Shown one piece after another: positions 7,610-15,544 of a stretch of DNA of 52,597 nt. The notes beneath the pieces are model-generated. The model made no database searches and had not been told where the DNA came from. It was given only the letters and a program-made list of their open reading frames with translations. Made by a program: the position numbers and the translations under genes. How positions within the stretch are numbered: the first letter of the stretch is position 1; every line of letters begins with the position of its first letter. Source of the stretch: Desulfuromonas sp. TF (lineage in GTDB: Bacteria; Desulfobacterota; Desulfuromonadia; Desulfuromonadales; ATBO01); the NCBI RefSeq assembly GCF_000472285.1, contig NZ_KI421416.1, forward strand, positions 93,214 to 145,810, in the 5' to 3' direction.

Positions 7610-9031
7610 TCAACTCGAACCGATGGAGGTTTTCGATTTGCGATTCAGCTCTTCAGCCCGACGCAGATTTTCTTCAGCCTGGCGCAGGTCCTCTTCGGCT
7701 TGGTGCAGGTTCTCATCTTTCTCGGGGACGGACGGCGAGTTCACAATCAGGCCGTACTTTCGATAGGTGTTTGAGGCATTCCAGAGCATCCAGCCATTGG
7801 ACCCGAAATCCCTGCTCGCTTCAATCTGCGCGGCAATTTCGAATTCCTTGAAGTGCCGGCGGTCGAAAGCGTAATCCCGAAAAGCCTGCAGCCAGGGGCG
7901 AAAGCGAACCGCCGGCAGACCGCTGCGCTGCTGGGCCTTGCGCAGGGAGAGATAAACCATCTCGTAGGGGTATTTCACCGGATTTTTGTACTCGCCCACG
8001 CCGTGCTGAAAACCGGAAGGATAGAGCATCGGCGCCAGATAATCGACGTGGGGGGCGAGTTCGTCCAGGCTCTGGCCGATGGAAGTATCGTTGGTGTTCC
8101 AGCAGACATAGCCAAAAATATCCGCAGAGGTGAAGACGTTGTAGGGGGCGAGGCGCTCACTGGCCCGAGCCAGAAAACCCGATATCGCCGCAACCCGGCT
8201 CTCTTCCGTGTTCTCCTGTGAAAAAACGAGGCCGGCGGTGTCGGGAAAACGGACATAATCGAACTGGACCTCGTCAAAGCCCATCCGGGCCGCCTCTTCG
8301 GCCACCGCTATATTGTAATCCCAGATTTCGGAGAAGAAGGGATCGACCCATCCCAGCCCTTCCCGGTCGGTGAACGGAGTCCCGTCGGTCCGGCGCACCG
8401 CCAGTTCGGGGCGGGCCGAGGCCAGGGGCGTATCCTTGAATACCACGACGCGGGCGATGGTATAGATCCCTTTCTCTTTCAGGGAGTTCACCAGTGCGGG
8501 GAGTTTTTTCAGGGTAATGGTCTTCTGGGCCCCGATTTCCCCCGCCATCGGGATGGCGCTCGGATAGGAGAGGAGTCCCAGATCCCCCTTGACATCGATG
8601 ACGAGGGTGTTGAGCTCGGTCTCTTCGATCAGTTTCAGGGCCGCTCCGCGCAAGCCTCCATGTCCGGCCCCCCAGAAAGAGAGATATAGCCCCTTGGGAG
8701 TAAAAGGCTTCAGTTCGATGATCGGAGCCTTGTCACCGGGAACAATCTCGGCACGGCGATATCCCGGAGCCCGCGCGGCGATCCGCTCCACCGGATGCGG
8801 GAAATCGAATTCACCGTTGAGATCGGTACGGACAGCGATGCCGTCAAGGGTGACGCTGGCTCCGGCGACCGGCTTCCTGGTAGCTGCATCTAGGACCAAG
8901 CCCCGGACAGGAATGCTCGCGAAAGAAGAGGAAACGAGAAAGACAAGAAAAAAAACCGGAAGCATGACAGAAATTCGGATACCCACGTCTGCGGCCCACC
9001 TTTTAGATGAAGTTTTGATATACAGATTCAT
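7610..9031 (-). CDS. Exported DUF4015 glycoside hydrolase-like protein
   Basis: A 473-residue exported protein. After an N-terminal hydrophobic segment (MLPVFFLVFLVSSSFAS) there is a carboxypeptidase-regulatory-like beta domain (about residues 43-100, VRGLVLDAATRKPVAGASVTL), then the DUF4015 putative TIM-barrel (about 110-410) with KGLYLSFWGAG, TLVIDVKGDLG, ARVVVFKDTPLA, GFDEVQFDYVRFPD and DYLAPMLYPSGF. The family is annotated as putative glycosidase related to GH13/GH114-type barrels; the Asp in FDYVRFPD is a likely catalytic residue. The C-terminus ends in a charged coiled coil with a repeated AEE-LRQAEE pattern. The start at 9031 has GGAGG close upstream. A polysaccharide or glycopeptide substrate is inferred only. 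Confidence 0.82.
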   Translation of the reverse strand: MNLYIKTSSKRWAADVGIRISVMLPVFFLVFLVSSSFASIPVRGLVLDAATRKPVAGASVTLDGIAVRTDLNGEFDFPHPVERIAARAPGYRRAEIVPGDKAPIIELKPFTPKGLYLSFWGAGHGGLRGAALKLIEETELNTLVIDVKGDLGLLSYPSAIPMAGEIGAQKTITLKKLPALVNSLKEKGIYTIARVVVFKDTPLASARPELAVRRTDGTPFTDREGLGWVDPFFSEIWDYNIAVAEEAARMGFDEVQFDYVRFPDTAGLVFSQENTEESRVAAISGFLARASERLAPYNVFTSADIFGYVCWNTNDTSIGQSLDELAPHVDYLAPMLYPSGFQHGVGEYKNPVKYPYEMVYLSLRKAQQRSGLPAVRFRPWLQAFRDYAFDRRHFKEFEIAAQIEASRDFGSNGWMLWNASNTYRKYGLIVNSPSVPEKDENLHQAEEDLRQAEENLRRAEELNRKSKTSIGSS

Positions 9032-9140
9032 ATTCCTCCATCCGGAAAGACACGGCCGAAATGACATTAAATTACATGAAATAGAATCAAAACCTCTCAA
9101 CCCGGGGACGAGGTCTTTACTCAACAAAACAAGTGATCGG

Positions 9141-9170
9141 ATTATAAGGGTAATTCCCGGCATGAAACAA
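9141..9170 (-). promoter_or_regulatory. Candidate sigma-70 promoter for the DUF4015 gene
   Basis: On the minus strand TTGTTT (9165-9170) and a perfect TATAAT (9141-9146) are 18 bases apart, predicting a start near 9134 and a leader of about 100 bases. The 344-base divergent gap 9032-9375 is AT-rich and otherwise shows nothing clear; I could not pick a convincing promoter for the protease gene. Confidence 0.45.
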
Positions 9171-9375
9171 GCAATAAATACTTAAATGCCCCTTAACCTG
9201 AAAGATGGATTTTCCAGCCTCCGCTCCAGCATTTCCCATTGATCGGGACTCGAGATAAAGGATCGTTTTTATTTGGACGCCTGTTTGAAAACATCCCGTG
9301 TTCTGATAAACCTGAAAAAAAGAGCGGCCGCTGCTGCAACGGAATCAGGAGAGCCTGTCCTGGGCGGAGAAGACA

Positions 9376-11913
9376 ATGAACCCCTTTATTCCGATTCTTC
9401 TACTGGTCCTATTTCTGTTTGCCGGATGCGAAGGCGGTGGTGGGGGGGGCACGCCCGCGCCGGACGACGGCGGGGGAGACACCCCTTCCCCGACTACGGG
9501 GATCATTTCGGGTACCCTGATCGTCCCTCCGAACCATACTCTTGAAATCGAACCTAACGAAACGGCAGCTTCAGCCCAGCTGGTGTCGGACGTGCAGAAG
9601 GTGGCCGGCAGAGCCTCAGTCGCCGATCCGGGATTTATCCTCCTTGGCCAGGAAGGAATTTCCGTACAGGACCTTTACCGCCTGGAAGCCGATGGACCGG
9701 TCCGAATCACTCTCACCCTTGCAGCCAATGACCCGGTCTCCAACAATCTCGATCTGATCCTGATGAATGCGGACGGTATCCTCCTGGATGCTTCGAACGG
9801 CTCTGCTTCAACAGAGCTTGTCGAGACCTTGGGACCGGGAATCTTTCTGGCGGGGGTGCGGGCCGCGAGTGGCGCAAGCGCCTACCTCCTCTCGCTGTCG
9901 CCGATTGGCGGACTGGGAAGCCTGCAGACACAGGCGTTTGAGGGCGAGGGTGAATTCGTGCCCGACGAACTTCTGGTCAAGATGCGGGAGGGGTCCCCTT
10001 CCGGGGCGGTTTACGGCCTCGCGTCAGGCCATCGGCTGAAGGCGATGAAGGAATTTTCCCGGGGGCTGCACCAGATGCAGATCGCCGAGCATCCCGTCTC
10101 CGCAGCCGAAGCCAAGCTCGACCTTCCGAAGAGCCGCTCCAATGCCGTGAAGGCCCGTATGATCGACGAGATCCGAAAACTTCAGCGCAATCCTTTCGTC
10201 GAATATGCCGAACCCAATTACATTCGAAAACCGTCGCGCCTGCCCAACGATGATTTATTCGATCTGCAATGGCACTATTCTCTGATCAATCTTCCCCAGG
10301 CCTGGGACCGGACCATCGGCAGCTCGGAAGTGACCACGGCGGTTCTCGATACGGGGATACTCCCCGGCCATCCCGATCTGCAAAACCGTTTGGTGTCCGG
10401 TTACGATTTCGTCAGCAATCCGGATCTGGCAAACGATGGCGATGGAATCGATCCCGACCCCACCGATCCGGGTGACGGTTTCCACGAATTCAGCAGCAGC
10501 TTTCACGGCACCCTGGTGGCGGGCATCGTCGCGGCCGAAACAGACAATATTGCGGGCGTGGCGGGAGTCACCTGGGCAACCCGGCTCATGCCTCTGCGGG
10601 TCCTGGGTATCGGCGGCGGAACCGACGCCAATATCGCCCAGGCCATCCGCTATGCGGCGGGACTGCCTAACAACTCCGGCACCTTCCCTGAACGCCCCGC
10701 AGATGTCATCAACATGAGCTTCGGCGGGAGCGGATTCAGCCAGACCGTAAACGATGCCGTGCAGGACGCCCGCGCCGCCGGTTCCGTTCTGGTGGCGGCC
10801 GCCGGCAATAACAGCAACAGCATCCCCTTCTACCCCGCCTCCTACGCCGGCGTTCTGGCCGTTGCCGCGGTAGATCTGGCGTCGCAAAGAGCTCCCTATT
10901 CCAATTTCGGCCCCCAGATCGACCTGGCGGCTCCGGGCGGAGACAGCAGCCGCGACCTGAATGGCGATGGGCATCCGGACGGGATACTGAGTACGGACGG
11001 CGACATCGAGGGAAACTTCCTCTATCGCTTCCAGTCCGGCACATCCTTCTCCGCCCCCCATGTCGCCGGGGTCGTTGCCCTGATGCTCGGAGTGAATCCT
11101 TCCCTCTCACCCGCCGATATCGACCAATTAGTCAGCGGAACACATCCGGAAACGGGCATCCAGATCACCCGGGATCTCGGCACCCCCGGCAGGGACGATC
11201 TGTACGGCCATGGGCTGATCGACGCATCCAAGGCGATACTCGCAGCCCAGGAGGTACCGGGAGGAGGAGGAGGCGAACCCGAATCCCGGCTGGCGATCTC
11301 CGCCACGGTTCTCGATTTCGACTTCTACCTCACCGGTCTCACTTTCGAGATCAGCAATGCCGGATCCGGCGTCCTCAACATCACCGATATCTCCTCCGAT
11401 CAACCATGGCTTTCCGTCATCCCCACGGAAGGCAATGCACCCCTGACGGTCCGTCTCACCGTCAACCGCAACGGCCTCTCTCAGGGAAATTACCAGGGAA
11501 CAGTAACCATCACTTCCGATGCCGCCCAGGGCCCGGCCTCCGCTACCGTCCAGGTCTTCATGAGCGTCGGCGAGGTCGTGTTCGGCAATGTCGGAAATAT
11601 TTTTGTCCTGCTCATCGATGAGGCCAATCAGCAGACCGTCGCGCAGGTTGAAACAGACTTTTCCCAAGGCTATGCCTATTCGATCGGTGGGATCAGCCCG
11701 GGCTCATTCCTGGTGGTGGCCGGCACGGACCGGGACGAAGATGGCATAATTTGCGACATCGAGGATGCCTGCGGCTTTTATCCCCTTTCGGTCACCGTGA
11801 ACGCCGGCAGCGACCAGAGGAATCTGAATTTCACCATCGGTGAACTCATAGCGCCGCAAACCGCAAGCCTGAGGGAACGAATTCCCCTCCAGAATCTGAT
11901 TCGGTTGAGGTGA
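9376..11913 (+). CDS. Subtilisin-like (S8) serine protease lipoprotein
   Basis: An 845-residue lipoprotein protease. The signal ends in lipobox FAGC (Cys18), followed by a Gly-rich linker. Residues about 55-175 look like a bacterial pre-peptidase C-terminal (PPC) domain; about 195-285 are a fervidolysin-like propeptide (PDELLVKMREG, VEYAEPNY). The S8 catalytic domain spans about 300-620 with Asp325 (AVLDTG), His377 (FHGTLVAG), oxyanion Asn478 (AAAGNNSNS) and Ser557 (SGTSFSAPHVAG). A BACON/Ig-like domain follows (about 635-730) and a final beta domain. ATG 9376 has GGAG upstream. The next gene starts 4 bases after the stop and encodes a PrcB-like lipoprotein, a combination recalling dentilisin (PrtP/PrcB) of Treponema. 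Membrane-tethered, periplasmic or surface location is inferred. Confidence 0.9.
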   Translation: MNPFIPILLLVLFLFAGCEGGGGGGTPAPDDGGGDTPSPTTGIISGTLIVPPNHTLEIEPNETAASAQLVSDVQKVAGRASVADPGFILLGQEGISVQDLYRLEADGPVRITLTLAANDPVSNNLDLILMNADGILLDASNGSASTELVETLGPGIFLAGVRAASGASAYLLSLSPIGGLGSLQTQAFEGEGEFVPDELLVKMREGSPSGAVYGLASGHRLKAMKEFSRGLHQMQIAEHPVSAAEAKLDLPKSRSNAVKARMIDEIRKLQRNPFVEYAEPNYIRKPSRLPNDDLFDLQWHYSLINLPQAWDRTIGSSEVTTAVLDTGILPGHPDLQNRLVSGYDFVSNPDLANDGDGIDPDPTDPGDGFHEFSSSFHGTLVAGIVAAETDNIAGVAGVTWATRLMPLRVLGIGGGTDANIAQAIRYAAGLPNNSGTFPERPADVINMSFGGSGFSQTVNDAVQDARAAGSVLVAAAGNNSNSIPFYPASYAGVLAVAAVDLASQRAPYSNFGPQIDLAAPGGDSSRDLNGDGHPDGILSTDGDIEGNFLYRFQSGTSFSAPHVAGVVALMLGVNPSLSPADIDQLVSGTHPETGIQITRDLGTPGRDDLYGHGLIDASKAILAAQEVPGGGGGEPESRLAISATVLDFDFYLTGLTFEISNAGSGVLNITDISSDQPWLSVIPTEGNAPLTVRLTVNRNGLSQGNYQGTVTITSDAAQGPASATVQVFMSVGEVVFGNVGNIFVLLIDEANQQTVAQVETDFSQGYAYSIGGISPGSFLVVAGTDRDEDGIICDIEDACGFYPLSVTVNAGSDQRNLNFTIGELIAPQTASLRERIPLQNLIRLR

Positions 11914-11917
11914 CGCG

Positions 11918-12403
11918 ATGGGGGACCGATCAGCCATTTTTATCGCGGGGATTCTTCTGATCGCCCTGTGCGGTTGTCTATCCCGGAAGATCGAACATCA
12001 GGTTCTGGAACGAGGGATTCAAGCCGGCGCCGCTCTTTCGGATTCACATTTCGCGGTCGTGAACACGAAAGAGGAGTTCTCCGGGCTGTATCGCAAGATT
12101 CATTCCGGAGTACTTCCTCCACCGGAACCGCCTCCGGTGGATTTCAGCAAATCGTTCATTCTGGTGATTGCCATGGGTGAGAAACCGACCGCCGGCTATG
12201 CCCTGGAGATCGGCCAAGTCGTTCGGGAGGGTTCGAGACTCGTGGTGGAGGTCCGGTCCATCGAGCCGGACTCCGAACGGATGCAGGCGACCGTCATCAC
12301 CCGACCCTACGCGCTGATCCGCATCGAGTGGCAGCCCGGTCTCGAGACCGCTGTCTTCGTCAATCCAAGCGGGAAGCGTCTAGCGGAGATACCGCTGAAC
12401 TGA
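11918..12403 (+). CDS. PrcB-like lipoprotein, partner of the S8 protease
   Basis: A 161-residue lipoprotein with lipobox ALCGC near residue 20. The C-terminal half (about 83-160) matches the PrcB_C domain: GEKPTAGYALEIGQVVREG, then VVEVRSIEPDS and a closing PYALIRIEW strand. The start overlaps the protease transcript (4-base gap) with GAGGTGA as ribosome site. In Treponema denticola, PrcB is a lipoprotein needed for the assembly or stability of the subtilisin-like PrtP complex; a similar chaperone or inhibitor role for the upstream protease is inferred from the tight coupling. Confidence 0.75.
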   Translation: MGDRSAIFIAGILLIALCGCLSRKIEHQVLERGIQAGAALSDSHFAVVNTKEEFSGLYRKIHSGVLPPPEPPPVDFSKSFILVIAMGEKPTAGYALEIGQVVREGSRLVVEVRSIEPDSERMQATVITRPYALIRIEWQPGLETAVFVNPSGKRLAEIPLN

Positions 12404-12469
12404 AATCATGTACTTCACGCAGCGGCTCAAGCGAAGACTTTTCAGATTTGCTTAGAAACGGCTCGCCGG

Positions 12470-13312
12470 TCAGCGGCGGACGGTCGGAAGGAAGAAGCGG
12501 ACTCCCCGGCAGGTGAGCCGGATTCCGTCGGGCGTGATCTCCACCACGCTCAGGCCGTCCCCTCCCCGTTCCCCTTCCCGCAGATTGGAGCCGTTGAGAC
12601 GGACCAGACGGCGGGCGGGATCCGGGGAAAAAAAGTGGAGCTGCAGGTTCAGCCCGGGCAGACCGGAGCGGAGGTCGGCAGGCAGTTCGGAAATAAGAGG
12701 AAACGATTCGGCCGGAGCCGGCGCGGCTACAGTTGCCCGTTTCGTTGGCGATTGTGCCGGTTGCGCGGGTTTTTCCGGTTTTACTGATTTAACGGATTGT
12801 GCCGCTCGGGTTTTATAGGATCCGATCTCCTCCGAGGCGGCAGCGGGGTTTTCCTTGAAGGCGGGCGCGGCGGCCTTCGGTTTCGCCTGCGGTGTCACGC
12901 CTGCCTGCTTTACCGGAACAGATTCGCGGGTTGAGACAGTCGCCTGCGCCGGTTGGACCGGCGGATCCGTTATCGTTATCGGCTTCACCGCCGCGGCGGA
13001 CAGCTCGGTCTCTTTGGCCACAGGAGCGGACTTTGTTGTAAGGTCTCCAGTCGATTCGGCGTGGCCGGCACGGGAAGCGAGGATACGGTCGGGCTCTCCG
13101 GAGGACGTCGCCGCCACGGGAGGTTTCTCCTGCCGAAGGAGCAGCCAGCCGCCGAGCACCGCCCCGTTGAGAAGAAGGGCGAAGGTCAGCACTAAGGGCC
13201 AGATGGAGCGCCGGCGAGGGGCGGCGGAACCGATATCGTTCTGCAGGCTGGGGACTTCCCCCTGCCGCCGCTCGGCTTCCGATTTTTTCAGAGCATCAAG
13301 AATGAATGACAT
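12470..13312 (-). CDS. gspB: Type II secretion GspB-like protein
   Basis: A 280-residue GspB/ExeB-family protein. It begins MSFILDALKKSEAERRQGEVP, the conserved N-terminal cytoplasmic tag, then a single transmembrane helix (PLVLTFALLLNGAVLGGWLLL), a long Pro/Ala/Lys-rich periplasmic linker, and the C-terminal T2SSB domain (LPADLRSGLPGLNLQLHFFS; end LTCRGVRFFLPTVRR). It starts 3 bases after the GspA stop. In Aeromonas ExeA-ExeB help assemble the secretin in the peptidoglycan. No other secretion genes are in the window. Confidence 0.88.
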   Translation of the reverse strand: MSFILDALKKSEAERRQGEVPSLQNDIGSAAPRRRSIWPLVLTFALLLNGAVLGGWLLLRQEKPPVAATSSGEPDRILASRAGHAESTGDLTTKSAPVAKETELSAAAVKPITITDPPVQPAQATVSTRESVPVKQAGVTPQAKPKAAAPAFKENPAAASEEIGSYKTRAAQSVKSVKPEKPAQPAQSPTKRATVAAPAPAESFPLISELPADLRSGLPGLNLQLHFFSPDPARRLVRLNGSNLREGERGGDGLSVVEITPDGIRLTCRGVRFFLPTVRR

Positions 13313-13315
13313 GGA

Positions 13316-14926
13316 TCAGGACTCCATCGTGCGTCGGGTCAGGCGTGGTCCGGGCATATCCAGACGCCGGTTGAGCAGGATAAGCGTCTTGGGTCCGGCA
13401 ATGCCGTCGGGCAGAAGGTCGTGCCGTAATTGAAAGCGCTTCACCCGTTCCTCCAGGAGGTCGTCGAAGACTCCGCCGGACGTCCCCTCCCCTGCAATGC
13501 CGGGCGGATCCGGCAGGGACCTCGCCAGCCATTCCACCGCCCCCCCCTGGTCGCCCCGCCGAATCACTTTGGCTGCCGGCAGCATCGGCCGCCACAGGAG
13601 GGTGAACTCGCCAAGCCAGTAACGCTCCAGCTCGGCGACGGGCAGCTCATGAATCTGCCCCTCAATCATCAGCGCCACCGTTTCACCTTCAAGCCCGACC
13701 AGGCTGGCATGAAAGGGTTCACCCCCGGAGGTGTGCAGACGCAGGATCGCCGGCCGGTCAAGAAGCCCGAGAAGAGCCAGGGAACCGATATTTTCGAGAC
13801 ATTCGAGACCGGCGGCCTGGGCGATCCCGCATACCTCTTCATCCTCCGCCGCTTCAAGGCCCCACAGGCGCAGGAGGTCTCTTTCCGCCTGGCGGCGTTC
13901 GCCCTGTCCGGCCGGAAAAATCGGCACGGCCTGATCAGCGGACAAGGTCGACGGAGTTGCGGGCGCGGCTTCTGAAGCAGCACTGCTGCCGGAGGACACG
14001 GAAGGCTCCCCTGTCGGATTCGCTATTTCGAGCCAGCGGCTGGGACCAAGAGCAGCCAGCCCGGCAACAACCAGAATCGAGACCATCGCCCAGCGCAGGA
14101 AGCGGGGGGAAGAAGAGAGCGGGGCCAGCACTTCCCTTCCCGCCTGTTTCACCGTTCGGGCGCCGACCGTGTTCTCTGCCCGGGCATAGGCACCGAGAAG
14201 AGCGCGATCGGCCAGGACGTTGACCAGCCGCGGAATACCGCGGCTCAGGCGATACAGCGCGGCCACCGCCCGGGAGGTGAAGATGGGATCTCGAACCCCG
14301 GCGACGGCCAGACGGTGCCGCAGATACTCGGCAAGATCAGCCCGCTCCAATTTCCCTAAGTGGTAACGGGCGGTGATGCGCTGGGCCACCTGGCGCAGAT
14401 CGGTGCGGGTCAGCAGCTCGCGCAGTTCGGGCTGTCCGATAAGGATGATCTGCAGAAGCTTTCGGCTGCCGGTCTCCAGGTTGGTGAGGAGCCGAAGCTG
14501 TTCGAGGACTTCGGCGAAGAGGTTCTGGGCCTCGTCGACGATAAGTACGGTGGTCAGCCCCCGGGCATGGGAGTCAAGGAGAAAGCGGTTCAGGGCGTCG
14601 ATGAAGATCTTGTTGCTCACGTTCCCCATGGGATAGGGGACGCCGAGGTCGTCGCAGATCGTCGCCAGCAGTTCGGGGACGTTCAGGGAAGGGTTCAGCA
14701 CCAGAGCCACTTGCACCTGATCCGGAACCTGTTCGAGAAGACATCGGCAGATGGTGGTCTTGCCGGTCCCGACTTCGCCGGTCAGCAGCACGAATCCGCC
14801 GTCTCCCCGCAATCCGTAAAGCAGGTGCGCCAGCGCTTCGCGATGGGCGCTGCTCAGATAGAGATACCGCGGATCGGGGGCGATGGAAAACGGGGCTTCC
14901 TTCAAACCGAAATAGGCATTGTACAT
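13316..14926 (-). CDS. gspA: GspA/ExeA-type AAA ATPase with peptidoglycan-binding domain
   Basis: A 536-residue ATPase anchored in the inner membrane. The N-terminus MYNAYFGLKEAPFSIAPDP is the family signature; Walker A is GEVGTGKTT (about 50-58), Walker B is VLIVDEAQ (Asp131, Glu132). A transmembrane helix (RWAMVSILVVAGLAALG) near residue 275 is followed by a C39-peptidase-like region without an obvious catalytic Cys-His pair and by a PG_binding_1 domain (GGVFDDLLEERVKRFQLRHD, DGIAGPKTL). The ATG at 14926 is preferred over an upstream GTG at 14938 because it matches the family N-terminus. It couples ATP hydrolysis to peptidoglycan remodelling for secretin insertion, together with GspB. Confidence 0.88.
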   Translation of the reverse strand: MYNAYFGLKEAPFSIAPDPRYLYLSSAHREALAHLLYGLRGDGGFVLLTGEVGTGKTTICRCLLEQVPDQVQVALVLNPSLNVPELLATICDDLGVPYPMGNVSNKIFIDALNRFLLDSHARGLTTVLIVDEAQNLFAEVLEQLRLLTNLETGSRKLLQIILIGQPELRELLTRTDLRQVAQRITARYHLGKLERADLAEYLRHRLAVAGVRDPIFTSRAVAALYRLSRGIPRLVNVLADRALLGAYARAENTVGARTVKQAGREVLAPLSSSPRFLRWAMVSILVVAGLAALGPSRWLEIANPTGEPSVSSGSSAASEAAPATPSTLSADQAVPIFPAGQGERRQAERDLLRLWGLEAAEDEEVCGIAQAAGLECLENIGSLALLGLLDRPAILRLHTSGGEPFHASLVGLEGETVALMIEGQIHELPVAELERYWLGEFTLLWRPMLPAAKVIRRGDQGGAVEWLARSLPDPPGIAGEGTSGGVFDDLLEERVKRFQLRHDLLPDGIAGPKTLILLNRRLDMPGPRLTRRTMES

Positions 14927-15093
14927 CAGTACTTCCACTCCAGATTCTGAACTAGGGCCGTCACTGGGATTTCATACCATGAATGGCTCGAGAAAACAAT
15001 ATCTTGCGCATTAACGGAAAAGGGGCCCTTGCGGGCCCTACTTTCGTATCTGTTTCATCAGCCGAGGTGTCGATAAACGGCGGGAGTGTGAAC

Positions 15094-15191
15094 TGGACCA
15101 CTATTTCCATTGTCGGAGTTCAATGATAAGTCCATCGGGATCTCTTATCTCCCCCCGGTATGTCTAGGGGCGGTCGTCAATAGTGGACACC
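15094..15191. repeat. Short element with IS-like inverted ends
   Basis: TGGACCACTATTTCC (15094-15108) and the reverse complement of GTCAATAGTGGACACC (15176-15191) share CCACTATT, giving terminal inverted repeats around about 98 bases. The inner sequence has no coding signal. It looks like the two ends of an insertion sequence joined after loss of the middle, or a MITE. Just before it, GGGCCC-TTGC-GGGCCC near 15025-15040 is a weak hairpin. Confidence 0.4.
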
Positions 15192-15411
15192 AAACTCCTA
15201 CGCTTCCGGGGCTTCGCCAAAAGGTTTCCGCCTTTATACTAGAAGCCTTTCAACGAGATCTCCGAAGAGGAAAGCCACTGCCGAACCGAAACCCCGGCCA
15301 CCAAAAGCAACCGATCCCACGAAGCACCGACATTATCCTCGGCACTACGATCCAAAAAAGCCACCGAAAGACCGCAACCGGATGCCCCCCGCAGGGGAAA
15401 GGCGTTTTTTG

Positions 15412-15445
15412 CTTACTTTTTGTTGCCGCCTGGACAAAAAGTAAG
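15412..15445. repeat. Perfect 12-bp hairpin (CTTACTTTTTGT) and triplicated GCCGCGG units
   Basis: CTTACTTTTTGT at 15412-15423 is perfectly inverted at 15434-15445 around a 10-base loop. Such GCTTACTTTTTG hairpins recur between genes in many proteobacteria. Right after it, about 15466-15511, a 14-base unit like GCCGCGGTTTTGAA is repeated three times in tandem. The gap 14927-15544 holds no supportable gene; this region and the IS-like ends are its only structure. Confidence 0.6.
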
Positions 15446-15544
15446 GCGGGGTGCGGGGCGCAGCGCCCGCGGTTTTGGAGCCGCGGTTTTGAAGCCGCGG
15501 CTTTGAAGTTTGCCTTTCCATCTTCCCTCGGCTACCATTTCCCC

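Noticed and set aside
15110-15544. N-terminal extension of the COG3044 ATPase
   Set aside because: The stretch contains repeats and an IS-like end, and the family begins at MERLRAIL (15545).
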